Shown one piece after another: positions 16,288 through 25,965 of a stretch of 64,000 bases of DNA. The stretch comes from Pelagibacteraceae bacterium AG-422-D23 (GTDB lineage Bacteria; Pseudomonadota; Alphaproteobacteria; Pelagibacterales; Pelagibacteraceae): NCBI GenBank assembly GCA_003213615.1, contig QCMQ01000003.1, forward strand, positions 1-64,000, written 5' to 3'. The stretch's first letter is position 1. Each line of letters opens with the position of its first letter. The notes beneath the pieces were generated by a model, which saw only the letters and a list, made by a program, of their open reading frames with translations, ran no database searches and was not told the DNA's origin. The translations under genes and the position numbers were made by a program.

Positions 16288-18017
16288 ACATTTTTGAATT
16301 ATATCTAGATAAAATTAAATCTATTATTATTGAGCTTAGTAAAAAAAATCAAATCATCATTCCAGAAAGTTTCAATGGTATTAATGCGGAAATACCACCT
16401 CCAAAATTTGATTGTGATATTTCAACTAATGTTGCAATGGTTTTATCTAAACTAAATAAAACCTCAGCAATAGAATTGGCAGAAAAACTTGCACCTGAAA
16501 TAAAAAATAGCGATGATCAAATAGACAATATATCCGTTGCTAAACCTGGTTTCATAAACATTAAATTTAAGCCATCTTTTTGGTCAAACTTTATTAAAGA
16601 AATTATTGATAACGCTGAAAAGTTTGGAATTAATGAGAAAGAGAAAAAAAATAATTACTTAGTTGAATTCGTATCAGCCAACCCAACAGGACCATTGCAT
16701 GTTGGTCATTGTAGAGGAGCTATTTTAGGTGATGTTATATCTAATGTGTTAATATTTAATAAGCACAAGGTTACAAAAGAGTATTATGTAAATGATTATG
16801 GTAATCAAATTATAAATTTTACAAAATCTGTATATTTTAGAATTAGAGAAGTAAAGTTTAACGAAACTTTTCCTCAAGATAATCCTGATTTGTATCCAGG
16901 AGATTACTTAATCGATTTTGCGAAAAATATAGTTTCAAATAATTCAGATCTAAATTTTGATAATTATGATCAAATCACCGATAAGTTAACAGCTTTATCT
17001 ATAGAACAGGCTCTGCTTTTAATTAAAAAAAACCTTAATAGCTTAGGAATTAACCATGATAATTTTGTTAGTGAAAAAAGCATTGTTTTAAACAAAGAAG
17101 TAGAAAGTGTAATAAAATTTTTAGAACAAAATAAATTTGTATATAAAGGAAAAATTAAAGCTCCAGCTGGAGAAGATGATAAAAACTGGGTAGAACGAGA
17201 ACAGTTACTTTTTAAATCTACTGATTTTGGTGATGATAAAGATAGAGCATTGCAAAAATCAGATGGAGCATGGACTTATTTTGCAAGTGATGTTGCTTAT
17301 CATAAAAACAAAGTAGATCGTAAATTTGATTATTTAATTAATATCTTGGGTGCAGACCATGCTGGATACATAAAAAGAATTTCATCTTCGGTTGAAGCTT
17401 TGTCGGGAAAAAAAGATAAATTGATTTGTAAAATTAGTCAGCTTGTAAAACTAATTAAAGACAACAAACCATTTAAAATGTCTAAAAGAAAGGGTGACTA
17501 CATTACAGTTGATGATTTAATTGAAGAAGTTGGAAAAGATGCAACTAGATTTATCATGCTCAACAGAAGTAGTGATGTAGAACTAGATTTTGATTTTGAT
17601 GCTGTAAAAGAAAAATCAAAAGATAATCCATTGTATTATGTTCAATATTGTTATGCTAGAATTTCATCTGTGTTTAGACATATTGGTAAAGATTTAAATT
17701 CAAGTATTGAATTAAATGATTTTAGTTTTGAATATTCAAACGATGAAATTAAAATTTTAAAAAAGATTTCAGAATGGCCCAAATGTATTGATGCAGCTAG
17801 TTCAAAACTAGAACCACACAGAATACCCGTTTATTTATATGATCTAGCCTCGGAATTTCATTCATATTGGAATCTTGGTAAACAAAACTCAGAAAAAAGA
17901 TTTATTAATGATCAAAAAACAGTTTCGCCAGATAAATTAATTTTTTTAAAAGCAATATCTAACGTTGTAAAATCAGGAATGAGTATAGTTGGTGTGGATA
18001 CACCAGATAAAATGTAA
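16284..18017 (+). CDS. argS: Arginyl-tRNA synthetase
   Basis: Class I synthetase charging tRNA-Arg, 577 residues. The N-terminal additional domain covers about residues 1-110. The ATP-binding HIGH motif is present as HVGH (139-142), preceded by VSANPTGPL. The second motif is KMSKR at 398-402. The C-terminal DALR-type anticodon-binding domain has YVQYCYARISSVFRH near 455. Its stop overlaps the next start as TAATG. ArgS followed by a small protein and nagZ is a conserved alphaproteobacterial order. Confidence 0.96.
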   Translation: MNIFELYLDKIKSIIIELSKKNQIIIPESFNGINAEIPPPKFDCDISTNVAMVLSKLNKTSAIELAEKLAPEIKNSDDQIDNISVAKPGFINIKFKPSFWSNFIKEIIDNAEKFGINEKEKKNNYLVEFVSANPTGPLHVGHCRGAILGDVISNVLIFNKHKVTKEYYVNDYGNQIINFTKSVYFRIREVKFNETFPQDNPDLYPGDYLIDFAKNIVSNNSDLNFDNYDQITDKLTALSIEQALLLIKKNLNSLGINHDNFVSEKSIVLNKEVESVIKFLEQNKFVYKGKIKAPAGEDDKNWVEREQLLFKSTDFGDDKDRALQKSDGAWTYFASDVAYHKNKVDRKFDYLINILGADHAGYIKRISSSVEALSGKKDKLICKISQLVKLIKDNKPFKMSKRKGDYITVDDLIEEVGKDATRFIMLNRSSDVELDFDFDAVKEKSKDNPLYYVQYCYARISSVFRHIGKDLNSSIELNDFSFEYSNDEIKILKKISEWPKCIDAASSKLEPHRIPVYLYDLASEFHSYWNLGKQNSEKRFINDQKTVSPDKLIFLKAISNVVKSGMSIVGVDTPDKM

Positions 18018-18277
18018 TGCTAAAAGAAATTAAGTATTTAATATTTATTGTTATAATTGCTTTATTTATTTTTTTGACTGGTAGATATTATTTTTCAGAT
18101 GAAAATAAGAAGAAATCATACAGATCATATAAAAATAACGATGAAAAAATTAAATTATATTCAAAAAAATTACCTGTTTTGGAAAACGACACACAAAATG
18201 TAATAGAGTACGTAAAGCAAACAAATAAAAAAAAGAAAAAAAAGTTTAATTTTTGGAAACTTTTAGAGAATGATTAA
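18017..18277 (+). CDS. Hypothetical 86-residue single-helix protein in the SPOR-protein slot
   Basis: I do not recognise a domain. One membrane helix at about residues 7-25 is followed by a highly basic region (KKSYRSYKNN, KKKKKKFNFWK). In other alphaproteobacteria the gene between argS and nagZ usually encodes a SPOR-domain envelope protein with a similar N-terminal anchor. Here the C-terminal peptidoglycan-binding domain is missing, so this may be a shortened descendant. It is coupled to argS (TAATG) and overlaps nagZ by 8 bases. Confidence 0.65.
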   Translation: MLKEIKYLIFIVIIALFIFLTGRYYFSDENKKKSYRSYKNNDEKIKLYSKKLPVLENDTQNVIEYVKQTNKKKKKKFNFWKLLEND

Positions 18278-19220
18278 GAATAGAAGAGCCTTTATAGTTG
18301 GTTTAAAATCATCGAAATTATCAAATAAAGAAATATTTTTTTTAAAAAAATACAAACCATGGGGAATTATTTTATTTTCGAGAAATATTCAATCAATTGA
18401 ACAGACTAAAAAACTAACTGATAGAATAAAAAAGATATTTAAAGATAAAAAATACCCAATATTAATTGATCAAGAAGGTGGACGAGTAAATCGATTAAGT
18501 AAAATTATATCATTTGACAATTTGACTTCTGAATATTTTGGTAATTTATTCTCAAAAGATAAAAAAAAATTTAATATTATTTATAAGTTATTTATTGATA
18601 AGACTTCGTATTTACTTAAATCAATCGGTGTTAATATAAATACTGTTCCTGTTTTAGATCTTCGAGTTAAAGGAGCTAGCAACATTATTGGAGATAGATC
18701 TTTTTCTAAAAATAAAAAAAATATTTCTAAAATTGGCGATACCTGTATCGATTATTTTCATGAAAATTCTATTGGAACTGTGATGAAACATATACCAGGA
18801 CATGGATTAGCCAAGGTAGACAGTCATAAATTTACCCCTGTAGTTACCAAAAACCTAAATTATTTGAATAAAAACGATTTTTTTACATTCAAGAAAAAAA
18901 AGAGTTATTTTGCAATGACAGCGCATGTAATCTATCGAAGTATTGATAAGTTAAATACGGCTACACACTCTGAAAAAATTATAAATTTAATTAGAAATAA
19001 AATTGGTTTTAAAAATATTCTAATTTCAGATGACTTATCAATGAAAAGTCTAAAAGATGATTTAAAAAAGAATACAATCAAAACATTTAGCGCAGGTTGT
19101 AATCTTGCACTTCATTGTAATGGCAAATTGTCTGAAATGGAGGTGGTTGCCGATAATTCGCCAAAGGTTAGTAATTTTATTATAAAAAAAACATCGTTAT
19201 TTTATAAAATTTTAGGCTAA
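18270..19220 (+). CDS. nagZ: Beta-N-acetylhexosaminidase (glycoside hydrolase family 3)
   Basis: Enzyme removing N-acetylglucosamine from peptidoglycan fragments during cell-wall recycling. At 316 residues it shows the family motifs IDQEGGRVNRL (about residue 66), the catalytic-loop KHIPGHGLAKVDSH (about 173-186) with the His/Asp acid-base dyad, and the nucleophile Asp in LISDDLSMKSL (about 254). No signal peptide is visible, which fits the cytoplasmic NagZ. It overlaps the preceding small gene and is followed after 9 bases by scpA. Confidence 0.92.
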   Translation: MIKNRRAFIVGLKSSKLSNKEIFFLKKYKPWGIILFSRNIQSIEQTKKLTDRIKKIFKDKKYPILIDQEGGRVNRLSKIISFDNLTSEYFGNLFSKDKKKFNIIYKLFIDKTSYLLKSIGVNINTVPVLDLRVKGASNIIGDRSFSKNKKNISKIGDTCIDYFHENSIGTVMKHIPGHGLAKVDSHKFTPVVTKNLNYLNKNDFFTFKKKKSYFAMTAHVIYRSIDKLNTATHSEKIINLIRNKIGFKNILISDDLSMKSLKDDLKKNTIKTFSAGCNLALHCNGKLSEMEVVADNSPKVSNFIIKKTSLFYKILG

Positions 19221-19229
19221 TATCAAAAC

Positions 19230-19973
19230 ATGACTATTTCTGATTCTGCATTATTTAATGTTGATATAAATAATTATAATGGACCCCTAGATGTACTTTT
19301 AGATTTAGCTAAAGCTCAAAAGGTAGATCTTGAAGAGATATCAATAACAAAATTAGCAGATCAGTTTCATGAATATATTACAAAAGAAAAAGATTTAAAT
19401 TTAGAAATTGCATCAGAATATTTATTGATGGCAACTTGGTTAGCTTATTTAAAATCTAAATTATTACTTCCAGGAACACCAGAAGAAGAATTTAAAGTTC
19501 AAGAAGTTGCTGAAAAATTAAAATTACAGCTTAAAAAATTAGAATTAATAAGATTGCTTTCCGAACAAATGCTTAAAAGAAAAAGATTAGGAAGAGAAAT
19601 TAGATCAAGAGGAATGAAAGGAAATATAAGGTCTATTTATAGTACTGAGTATAATTTAAGTTTATTTGAGCTTCTCAAGTCATATTCAACAATTATTATG
19701 ACAAAGGACTTTCAAAAAATGAATATTCCAAAATTACCAGTATTCACTGCTGAGGATGGAATTAAAACAATAAGAGAATTTTTTGGTAAATTGATTGATT
19801 GGAAAAAATTAGATGATTTAATTCCTAAAAATTTTAAAAGTGGTTCAAAATCTAAACGCACTGGAAAAGCAGGAATATTTGCTGGATCGTTAGAGTTAGT
19901 TAAAGAAGGTAATTTAACTATGAAACAAGATAAGTTATTTGACGATATTTATGTGAAGGAAAATAATGATTAA
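19230..19973 (+). CDS. scpA: Segregation and condensation protein A
   Basis: Kleisin subunit that links SMC heads for chromosome compaction and segregation. At 247 residues it has the N-terminal ScpA signature YNGPLDVLLDLAKAQKVDLEEI and ITKLADQFHEYI, a helical middle with ASEYLLMATWLAYLKSKLLLP, and a C-terminal winged-helix region. It overlaps scpB by 8 bases. The pairing with scpB, between nagZ and tatA, matches other alphaproteobacteria. Confidence 0.93.
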   Translation: MTISDSALFNVDINNYNGPLDVLLDLAKAQKVDLEEISITKLADQFHEYITKEKDLNLEIASEYLLMATWLAYLKSKLLLPGTPEEEFKVQEVAEKLKLQLKKLELIRLLSEQMLKRKRLGREIRSRGMKGNIRSIYSTEYNLSLFELLKSYSTIIMTKDFQKMNIPKLPVFTAEDGIKTIREFFGKLIDWKKLDDLIPKNFKSGSKSKRTGKAGIFAGSLELVKEGNLTMKQDKLFDDIYVKENND

Positions 19974-20667
19974 AAAAGAAAAAATTTCAAAAGATAATAT
20001 TGTTAAATTTCCATCTAAGTTGTCTGATTTAGAAAAAGAAATTGAAGCAGTTATTTTTGCTGCTGCTGAACCATTAGATGTTGATACAATCGAAAGCAAA
20101 ATAACAAAAAAAGGTAGTGTTTTTAAATCATTAGAAAAGTTACAGCAAGAATACTCTAAACGTGGAATTAATCTTGTTTGTATAAAAGAAAAGTGGTCGT
20201 TTAGAACTTCACCTAACTTATCTAATATCATGTCACAAGAAAGGACTGTCGAAAAAAAACTTTCACGAGCTGCTGTAGAGACTTTAGCTATAATTGTTTA
20301 CCACCAGCCTGTTACCCGAGCTGAGATTGAAGAAATTAGAGGAGTTGCATTTGGAACGAATACTCTTGAAATACTAATGGAACTAAACTGGGTAAAGCCA
20401 GGTGGTCGTAAAGATGTACCAGGTAGACCAATTCAATATGTTACAACTGATGAATTTTTAAGTCATTTCAATCTTCAAAAATTGTCTGATTTACCAACAA
20501 TTGATGAATTAGGTGCTGCTGGATTAATTGACAGTTCAAGTATTGATAATGCAATTTTTGGAACTGGAAAATTCTACAAAGAAAAACAAGAAGAAAAAAA
20601 AGAGGATATTTATTCTAATATTGACGAGATGTTAAACAGCACTCTTGATACAGAAGAGAAAGATTAA
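19966..20667 (+). CDS. scpB: Segregation and condensation protein B
   Basis: Winged-helix partner of ScpA and SMC. Core motifs are EKEIEAVIFAAAEPLDVDTIE (about residues 21-41) and LSRAAVETLAIIVYHQPVTRAEIEEIRGV (about 98-126), the second winged helix. The C-terminal 40 residues are acidic and low in complexity (EEKKED, DTEEKD), as is common. The start overlaps the scpA end. A 47-base gap follows before tatA, which may hold a separate start site, although no clear promoter is seen. Confidence 0.92.
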   Translation: MIKKEKISKDNIVKFPSKLSDLEKEIEAVIFAAAEPLDVDTIESKITKKGSVFKSLEKLQQEYSKRGINLVCIKEKWSFRTSPNLSNIMSQERTVEKKLSRAAVETLAIIVYHQPVTRAEIEEIRGVAFGTNTLEILMELNWVKPGGRKDVPGRPIQYVTTDEFLSHFNLQKLSDLPTIDELGAAGLIDSSSIDNAIFGTGKFYKEKQEEKKEDIYSNIDEMLNSTLDTEEKD

Positions 20668-20714
20668 CAAAAAAGTAACTTTTAAATTAACCATAAAAAG
20701 GTTATAAGTTTTTC

Positions 20715-20915
20715 ATGAGCATAGGAATTTGGCAAATAGCAATCGTAGTTATATTAGTAGTCTTATTATTTGGACGAGGTAAAATCTCTAGTCTGATGGG
20801 TGATGTAGCTAAGGGAATTAAAAGTTTCAAAAAAGGAATGGCGTCAGATGTTACTGACGATACAGAGCCAAAAAATATATCCGACGAAAATAAAGACTCA
20901 GAAAACAAAGATTAA
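20715..20915 (+). CDS. tatA: Twin-arginine translocase subunit TatA
   Basis: Pore-forming component of the Tat export system for folded proteins. At 66 residues it has one N-terminal helix ([18 protein letters not shown]), the FGRGKI hinge, then an amphipathic helix ([16 protein letters not shown]) and an acidic tail. These are the standard TatA features. tatB follows after 5 bases. Confidence 0.94.
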   Translation: MSIGIWQIAIVVILVVLLFGRGKISSLMGDVAKGIKSFKKGMASDVTDDTEPKNISDENKDSENKD

Positions 20916-20920
20916 ATCAC

Positions 20921-21142
20921 ATGCCTACTATTGGTTGGTTTGAGATATTAATTGTTGTTGGCATTGCAATTGTTGTTCTTGGTCCTAAAGATTTTCCAAT
21001 CATGTTAAAGAAAGCAGGTTCTTGGATAGGGACTGCAAAAAGATATGTGAACAATATTCAAAATGAAGTTTCAAATTTAGAAATTGATGAAGAAAAAATT
21101 GATAAAGAAATAAAAAAAGAAACAAAAAAAGATGAGCAATGA
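20921..21142 (+). CDS. tatB: Twin-arginine translocase subunit TatB
   Basis: Tat receptor-complex subunit. The helix starts with GWFEILIVVGIAIVVLGPKD: the conserved Glu near position 8 and the Gly-Pro hinge of TatB are both present. An amphipathic helix and a Lys/Glu-rich tail follow. At 73 residues it is shorter than the 100-170 usual for TatB, with the variable C-terminal tail cut back, which fits genome streamlining. It overlaps tatC by 11 bases. Confidence 0.92.
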   Translation: MPTIGWFEILIVVGIAIVVLGPKDFPIMLKKAGSWIGTAKRYVNNIQNEVSNLEIDEEKIDKEIKKETKKDEQ

Positions 21143-21902
21143 AGAAAATGAAGGTGGATTTGTTAGCCATCTAACAGAACTAAGAAAAAGATTAATACAT
21201 AGTTTTATATTTTTAATAATCTTTTTTGTTATTTGTTACGTATTTGCTGAACACATATACGGTTTCTTAGTTGATCCATTTGCTCAAGCTGTAAAAGATG
21301 ATGGGTCTGACAGAAGGCTTATTTTTACAGCATTACAAGAAACTTTTTTAACGTATATTAAGGTATCCTTTTTCACAGCTTTCTTCGTGACTTGTCCATT
21401 TATTCTTATGCAAATATGGAAATTTATTGCACCGGGATTATACAAACATGAAAAAGTTGCCATACTTCCATATCTTATATTAACACCCATTCTGTTCTTT
21501 TTAGGAGGTATGCTTGTTTACTATTTAATAATGCCTCTTGCTATTAAATTCTTTTTATCATTTGAAAGTACAGGGATGTCTACAAGTCTACCAATCCAAT
21601 TAGAAGCTAAAGTAAATGAATACTTGTCACTTGTTATGAAGTTAATTTTTGCATTTGGAATAAGTTTCCAACTACCAATAGTCTTAAGTTTATTAGCAAG
21701 AATAGGTGTTGTTGACAGTCAATTTTTAAAAGAGAGAAGAAAGTATGTAGTAGTAATTATATTTGCTGCTGCTGCATTACTTACACCGCCAGATCCAATT
21801 ACTCAAATAGGTTTAGCAATTCCATTATTAATTTTATATGAATTATCAATATTTTCAGTAAAATTTATTGAAAACAAAAATTTAGAAAAAACTGATGCAT
21901 AA
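21132..21902 (+). CDS. tatC: Twin-arginine translocase subunit TatC
   Basis: Six-helix membrane protein that recognises twin-arginine signal peptides. At 256 residues it has the N-terminal signature [15 protein letters not shown], with the conserved Glu and Arg of the signal-binding site, and the family segment [19 protein letters not shown]. It completes the tatABC set in order. Its end overlaps serS by 8 bases. A likely Tat substrate in this window is the M48 protease at 34933-35760. Confidence 0.95.
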   Translation: MSNEENEGGFVSHLTELRKRLIHSFIFLIIFFVICYVFAEHIYGFLVDPFAQAVKDDGSDRRLIFTALQETFLTYIKVSFFTAFFVTCPFILMQIWKFIAPGLYKHEKVAILPYLILTPILFFLGGMLVYYLIMPLAIKFFLSFESTGMSTSLPIQLEAKVNEYLSLVMKLIFAFGISFQLPIVLSLLARIGVVDSQFLKERRKYVVVIIFAAAALLTPPDPITQIGLAIPLLILYELSIFSVKFIENKNLEKTDA

Positions 21903-23154
21903 TTTAAAAGAAATTAGAAAGGATTTTTCAAAATTTGAAAAAGAGCTTGAAAAACGTTCAGTTAAAATTGATTTTAATGATTTAAAAAAGCTTGATGAGT
22001 TAAATAGAGATTTAATTCAAAAAAAAGAAAATTTAGAAAAAGAAAAAAAAGATATTTCAAAATCTAAAGATGAAAGTTTATTTAAAAAATCTAAAGAAAT
22101 ATCTGCAGAATTAGAAAAGATTACTGAGCAGCAAAAAAATACCAAAACTGAATTAGATAATATTTTATCAAGCATACCAAACATACCGCATCAAGACGTT
22201 CCAAATGGAAAAGATGAAAATGATAATGTGGAAGTTTTAAAAGCTGGGAAAGTTCCTGAATTTGATTTTAAACCCAGATCTCATTATGAACTTGGTGAAA
22301 ATTTAGGCATGCTTGATTTTGATCTAGCAACAAAAACAACCGGATCAAGATTTGTATTTGTTAAAAAAGAGTTAGCATTACTAGAACGAGCTTTATCTAA
22401 TTTTATGCTGGATACTCATATTATCCAAAACGGCTATCAAGAAATCTCACCTCCATTGATAGCTTCTGACAATACAATGTATGGAACTGGACAATTACCA
22501 AAATTTGAAAACGATCAATTTGAGATAAAATTTGATCAAGGATCTGATAGAAAATTTTTAATTCCAACAGCTGAAGTAATATTAACTAATATTGTTAAAG
22601 ATAAAATTATTGATCAAAAAGAATTACCTATGAGATTTGTTGCTTCAACTCCATGTTTTAGAAAAGAAGCAGGCAGTTATGGAAAAGACACCAAAGGAAT
22701 GATTAGACAACATCAATTTTATAAAGTTGAGATGGTCAGTATCGTTGAGAAAGAAAATTGTCTTGAAGAATTAGAGCGAATGACTAATTGCGCGACAGAT
22801 ATTCTGGATAAGTTAGAGTTACCTTACAGAAAAATAATTTTATGCTCTGGGGATATGGGTTTCAGTGCAGAAAAAACTTATGATATTGAGGTGTGGTTAC
22901 CATCAGAAAACAAATATCGAGAAATATCATCATGCTCTTCATGTTCAACATTTCAGTCACAAAGAATGAAATCAAGATATAAAAATAAAAACAAAGAAAC
23001 TGTTTTTGTTGGAACATTAAATGGCAGTGGTTTAGCTGTGGGCAGAACATTAATTGCTGTGCTAGAAAACTATCAACAAAAAGATGGTTCAATTATTGTT
23101 CCTAAGGTGCTGCGACCGTATATGAATAATTTGGAATTGATTTCAGCTAAATAA
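21895..23154 (+). CDS. serS: Seryl-tRNA synthetase
   Basis: Class II synthetase charging tRNA-Ser, 419 residues. The N-terminal long coiled-coil arm (about 20-105, Lys/Glu-rich) reads the tRNA variable arm. The catalytic core has motif 2 ([28 protein letters not shown]) and motif 3 ([17 protein letters not shown]), plus the Ser-specific EISSCSSC segment. A tRNA-Ser gene lies in the same window at 38832-38921. It is co-transcribed with tatC by overlap. Confidence 0.96.
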   Translation: MHNLKEIRKDFSKFEKELEKRSVKIDFNDLKKLDELNRDLIQKKENLEKEKKDISKSKDESLFKKSKEISAELEKITEQQKNTKTELDNILSSIPNIPHQDVPNGKDENDNVEVLKAGKVPEFDFKPRSHYELGENLGMLDFDLATKTTGSRFVFVKKELALLERALSNFMLDTHIIQNGYQEISPPLIASDNTMYGTGQLPKFENDQFEIKFDQGSDRKFLIPTAEVILTNIVKDKIIDQKELPMRFVASTPCFRKEAGSYGKDTKGMIRQHQFYKVEMVSIVEKENCLEELERMTNCATDILDKLELPYRKIILCSGDMGFSAEKTYDIEVWLPSENKYREISSCSSCSTFQSQRMKSRYKNKNKETVFVGTLNGSGLAVGRTLIAVLENYQQKDGSIIVPKVLRPYMNNLELISAK

Positions 23155-23209
23155 AGTTGTTTTAATTACATAGATAGTATAAGTATTCACATAATTTATA
23201 AGGAGATTT

Positions 23210-23503
23210 ATGGAAGGTTCAGGAATAGGACAGTTTATACCGTTAATTTTAATTTTTGTTATTTTTTATTTTTTCTTAATCAGGCCACAGCAAAAAAAAG
23301 TTAAAGAGCATAAAGCTATGGTTGAAAGCCTTAAAAGAGGTGACAAGGTTGTCACTTCTGGCGGTATTACAGGTACTGTGGAAAGACTTATAGACAATGA
23401 TAAAGTTGAAGTAGAAATTGCTGAAAATGTAAAAGTTGAGATAGTTAAATCTACTGGTATTCAAAGTCTTGTTAATACAAACACTCAAGAAGTTAAAAAA
23501 TAA
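23210..23503 (+). CDS. yajC: Preprotein translocase accessory subunit YajC
   Basis: Small inner-membrane partner of SecDF. At 97 residues it has one helix (about 8-24), the family signature FLIRPQQKKVKEHKAMVESLKRGDKVVTSGGI, and a short cytoplasmic domain. An unusually clear ribosome-binding site, AGGAG at 23201-23205, precedes the ATG by four bases. Such sites are rare in this window and suggest independent, efficient initiation. secD follows after 14 bases. Confidence 0.94.
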   Translation: MEGSGIGQFIPLILIFVIFYFFLIRPQQKKVKEHKAMVESLKRGDKVVTSGGITGTVERLIDNDKVEVEIAENVKVEIVKSTGIQSLVNTNTQEVKK

Positions 23504-23517
23504 TTATTTTTAGTTAA

Positions 23518-25071
23518 GTGCTTTATTTCTCTAAGTTAAGAATTTTATTTATAACTCTTTTTTCAGTTTTATTTATTTTAATTGCTTCTTCAAATCTTTT
23601 CAAATTTGATGATAACTTTTTTGATAAAAAAATTAACCTAGGATTAGATCTCCAGGGTGGATCATATCTATTACTTGAAATTGATAATGAACCTGTAATT
23701 GAACAAAAATTACAAAACCTAACAACAACAATCAGAAATTATTTCAAAGAAAAAAATATTAAAATTAATAATATAAAGTTAGAAAATCAGAATATTTTTT
23801 TTACTGTAAGAGATAATGACAAACAATCTGTCTTAGATGTTTTTCAGGACGAAAATAGTGATCTTAATCCTTATTACCCAAGATTTAAATCACATCAGTT
23901 AGAAATTGAAGATACAGGGATAAATTTTAAAGTTAATTTTTCAAGACAGGGTTTAATTAAACTTAAGACTTCTTCTCAAGATCAAGCTATAGAAATAGTT
24001 AGAAGAAGAGTAGATGAGGTTGGAACTAATGAGCCTAACATACTTAAAAGAGGAAATAACCGTATTTTAGTTGAGCTTCCTGGATTAGATGATCCAATGA
24101 GAATTAAATCATTACTTGGCAAAACTGCAAACCTTACTTTTCGATTTGTAACAAATGATGAAAATGATCGTTTTGGTGTCGAAAAGTTAAAATTTGAAAA
24201 TGGACTAGAAGAAGCCATAGTTAGTAAAAGAATTATAATAAGTGGTGAAAATTTACTCGATGCTCAACCAAAAATGGATACTCAAGCTAATCAAACGATT
24301 GTTTCATTTACATTAGATAGAGTAGGTGCAAAAAGATTTGGTAAGGCAACTTCAACTGGAATTGGAAAGCAATTAGCAATTGTTTTAGATGGTAAAATTA
24401 TTAGCGCACCTGTAGTAAGAGATACGATTGCCAGTGGATCTGGTCAGATAAGTGGTGGCTTTACTTTTCAAACTGCAACTGATTTAGCTTTGTTGTTAAG
24501 ATCAGGAGCATTACCAGCTCCATTAGAAATAATTGAGGAAAGAACTGTAGGACCAGATCTAGGACAAGACTCAATTAATGCAGGAATGATTGCATTAGCT
24601 ATAGGTTTTATGTTGGTGATAATTTTTATGTTCTTAAAATATAAAATTTTTGGATTAATAACCAATGTAACTCTGATAGTTAATTTATTTATTCTTTTAG
24701 GTGTTTTAACTTTATTTGAGGCTACTTTGACATTACCTGGTATTGCAGGAATTATCCTAACTGTAGGTATGGCTGTTGATGCAAATGTTTTAATTTTTGA
24801 GAGGATTAAAGAAGAATTAAAAGACGAGACAAATAATATTTTGGCTTTTGATGGTGGTTACACTAAATCTAGAACAGCAATTTTAGATGCTAATATTACG
24901 ACATTATTAGCTGCGATTATTTTATTTTTCATGGGCTCAGGTCCAGTTAAGGGTTTTGCTGTAACCTTAGGAGTTGGAATATTTACAACACTATTTTCAG
25001 TTTATTTTATAGCAAGATTGTTTACTAGTATTTATGTATCAAGAAATAAAGATAAGGAAAAATTAATCTAA
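23518..25071 (+). CDS. secD: Protein translocase subunit SecD
   Basis: Membrane subunit that uses proton motive force to pull exported proteins through SecYEG. The start is a GTG at 23518. At 517 residues it has a first helix near residues 7-25 and the D1 motif LGLDLQGGSYLLLEID. Then come a periplasmic P1 domain (about 55-340) and five C-terminal helices with VGPDLGQDSINAGMIAL and GMAVDANVLIFERIKEEL. The stop overlaps the secF start as TAATG. Confidence 0.95.
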   Translation: MLYFSKLRILFITLFSVLFILIASSNLFKFDDNFFDKKINLGLDLQGGSYLLLEIDNEPVIEQKLQNLTTTIRNYFKEKNIKINNIKLENQNIFFTVRDNDKQSVLDVFQDENSDLNPYYPRFKSHQLEIEDTGINFKVNFSRQGLIKLKTSSQDQAIEIVRRRVDEVGTNEPNILKRGNNRILVELPGLDDPMRIKSLLGKTANLTFRFVTNDENDRFGVEKLKFENGLEEAIVSKRIIISGENLLDAQPKMDTQANQTIVSFTLDRVGAKRFGKATSTGIGKQLAIVLDGKIISAPVVRDTIASGSGQISGGFTFQTATDLALLLRSGALPAPLEIIEERTVGPDLGQDSINAGMIALAIGFMLVIIFMFLKYKIFGLITNVTLIVNLFILLGVLTLFEATLTLPGIAGIILTVGMAVDANVLIFERIKEELKDETNNILAFDGGYTKSRTAILDANITTLLAAIILFFMGSGPVKGFAVTLGVGIFTTLFSVYFIARLFTSIYVSRNKDKEKLI

Positions 25072-25964
25072 TGGTTGCTTTTAATAAATATTATAATCAC
25101 TTTAATTTACTTTCATCAGTTTTAATTGTTGTTTCATTATTACTGTTAATATTTAAAGGGCTTAATTTTGGTATAGATTTTAAAGGTGGTACATTAATTG
25201 AATTAAGAGCTTCAGATTCAAAAATAAATGTTAGTTCATTAAGAGATAGATTTAATCAAATGGATTTAGGAGATGTTTCAGTCAAAAAATTTGGAAATGA
25301 TACTGATTTTTTAGTAAAATTTGAGAATAAAGACAATAAAAAGAACATCATTGAAGAAATTAAAGTTAATTTGGATAAATCTTTTGGAAACAATTATGAT
25401 TTTAGAAGAGTTGAAAATGTTGGTCCAAAAGTTAGTGCTGAATTATTAAAATCAGGAGTTATAGCAATATCTTTGTCTTTAGCATTAATGCTTATTTACA
25501 TTTGGATTAGATTTGAATGGCAGTTTAGTCTAGGTGCAATTTTAGCTTTGTTCCATGACGTAATTGTAACTCTAGGAGTTTTTTCTCTATTTAGTTTAGA
25601 AATTAATTTATCAATTATAGCAGCGGTGTTAACAATTGTTGGATATTCAATGAATGATACGGTCGTTATTTTTGACCGTGTGCGGGAAAATTTAAGAAAA
25701 TATTCAGATATAAAAATTTTTGAATTAACTAATATTTCAATCAATGAAACGTTATCAAGAACTATTATAACATCTGCAACTACTTTACTTGCTTTATTAG
25801 CAATCTACTTTTTTGGTGGAGAAATATTAAAAGGATTTTCACTTGCAATGATACTCGGTGTTGTTTTTGGGACATATTCCTCAATTTATATAGCTAATAC
25901 TGTTTTGGTTAGACTAAGAGTTTCACAAAAAACTGTTCTTAGAGAAGAAGAGGATAAAAAATAA
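25071..25964 (+). CDS. secF: Protein translocase subunit SecF
   Basis: Partner of SecD in the Sec auxiliary complex. At 297 residues it has a first helix, FGIDFKGGTLIELRA near residue 33, a periplasmic region, and five helices with GYSMNDTVVIFDRVRENLRK (about 197-216), the conserved proton-pathway D and R residues. Its stop is two bases from the stop of the convergent minus-strand gene, with no terminator between them. Confidence 0.95.
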   Translation: MVAFNKYYNHFNLLSSVLIVVSLLLLIFKGLNFGIDFKGGTLIELRASDSKINVSSLRDRFNQMDLGDVSVKKFGNDTDFLVKFENKDNKKNIIEEIKVNLDKSFGNNYDFRRVENVGPKVSAELLKSGVIAISLSLALMLIYIWIRFEWQFSLGAILALFHDVIVTLGVFSLFSLEINLSIIAAVLTIVGYSMNDTVVIFDRVRENLRKYSDIKIFELTNISINETLSRTIITSATTLLALLAIYFFGGEILKGFSLAMILGVVFGTYSSIYIANTVLVRLRVSQKTVLREEEDKK

Positions 25965-25965
25965 T

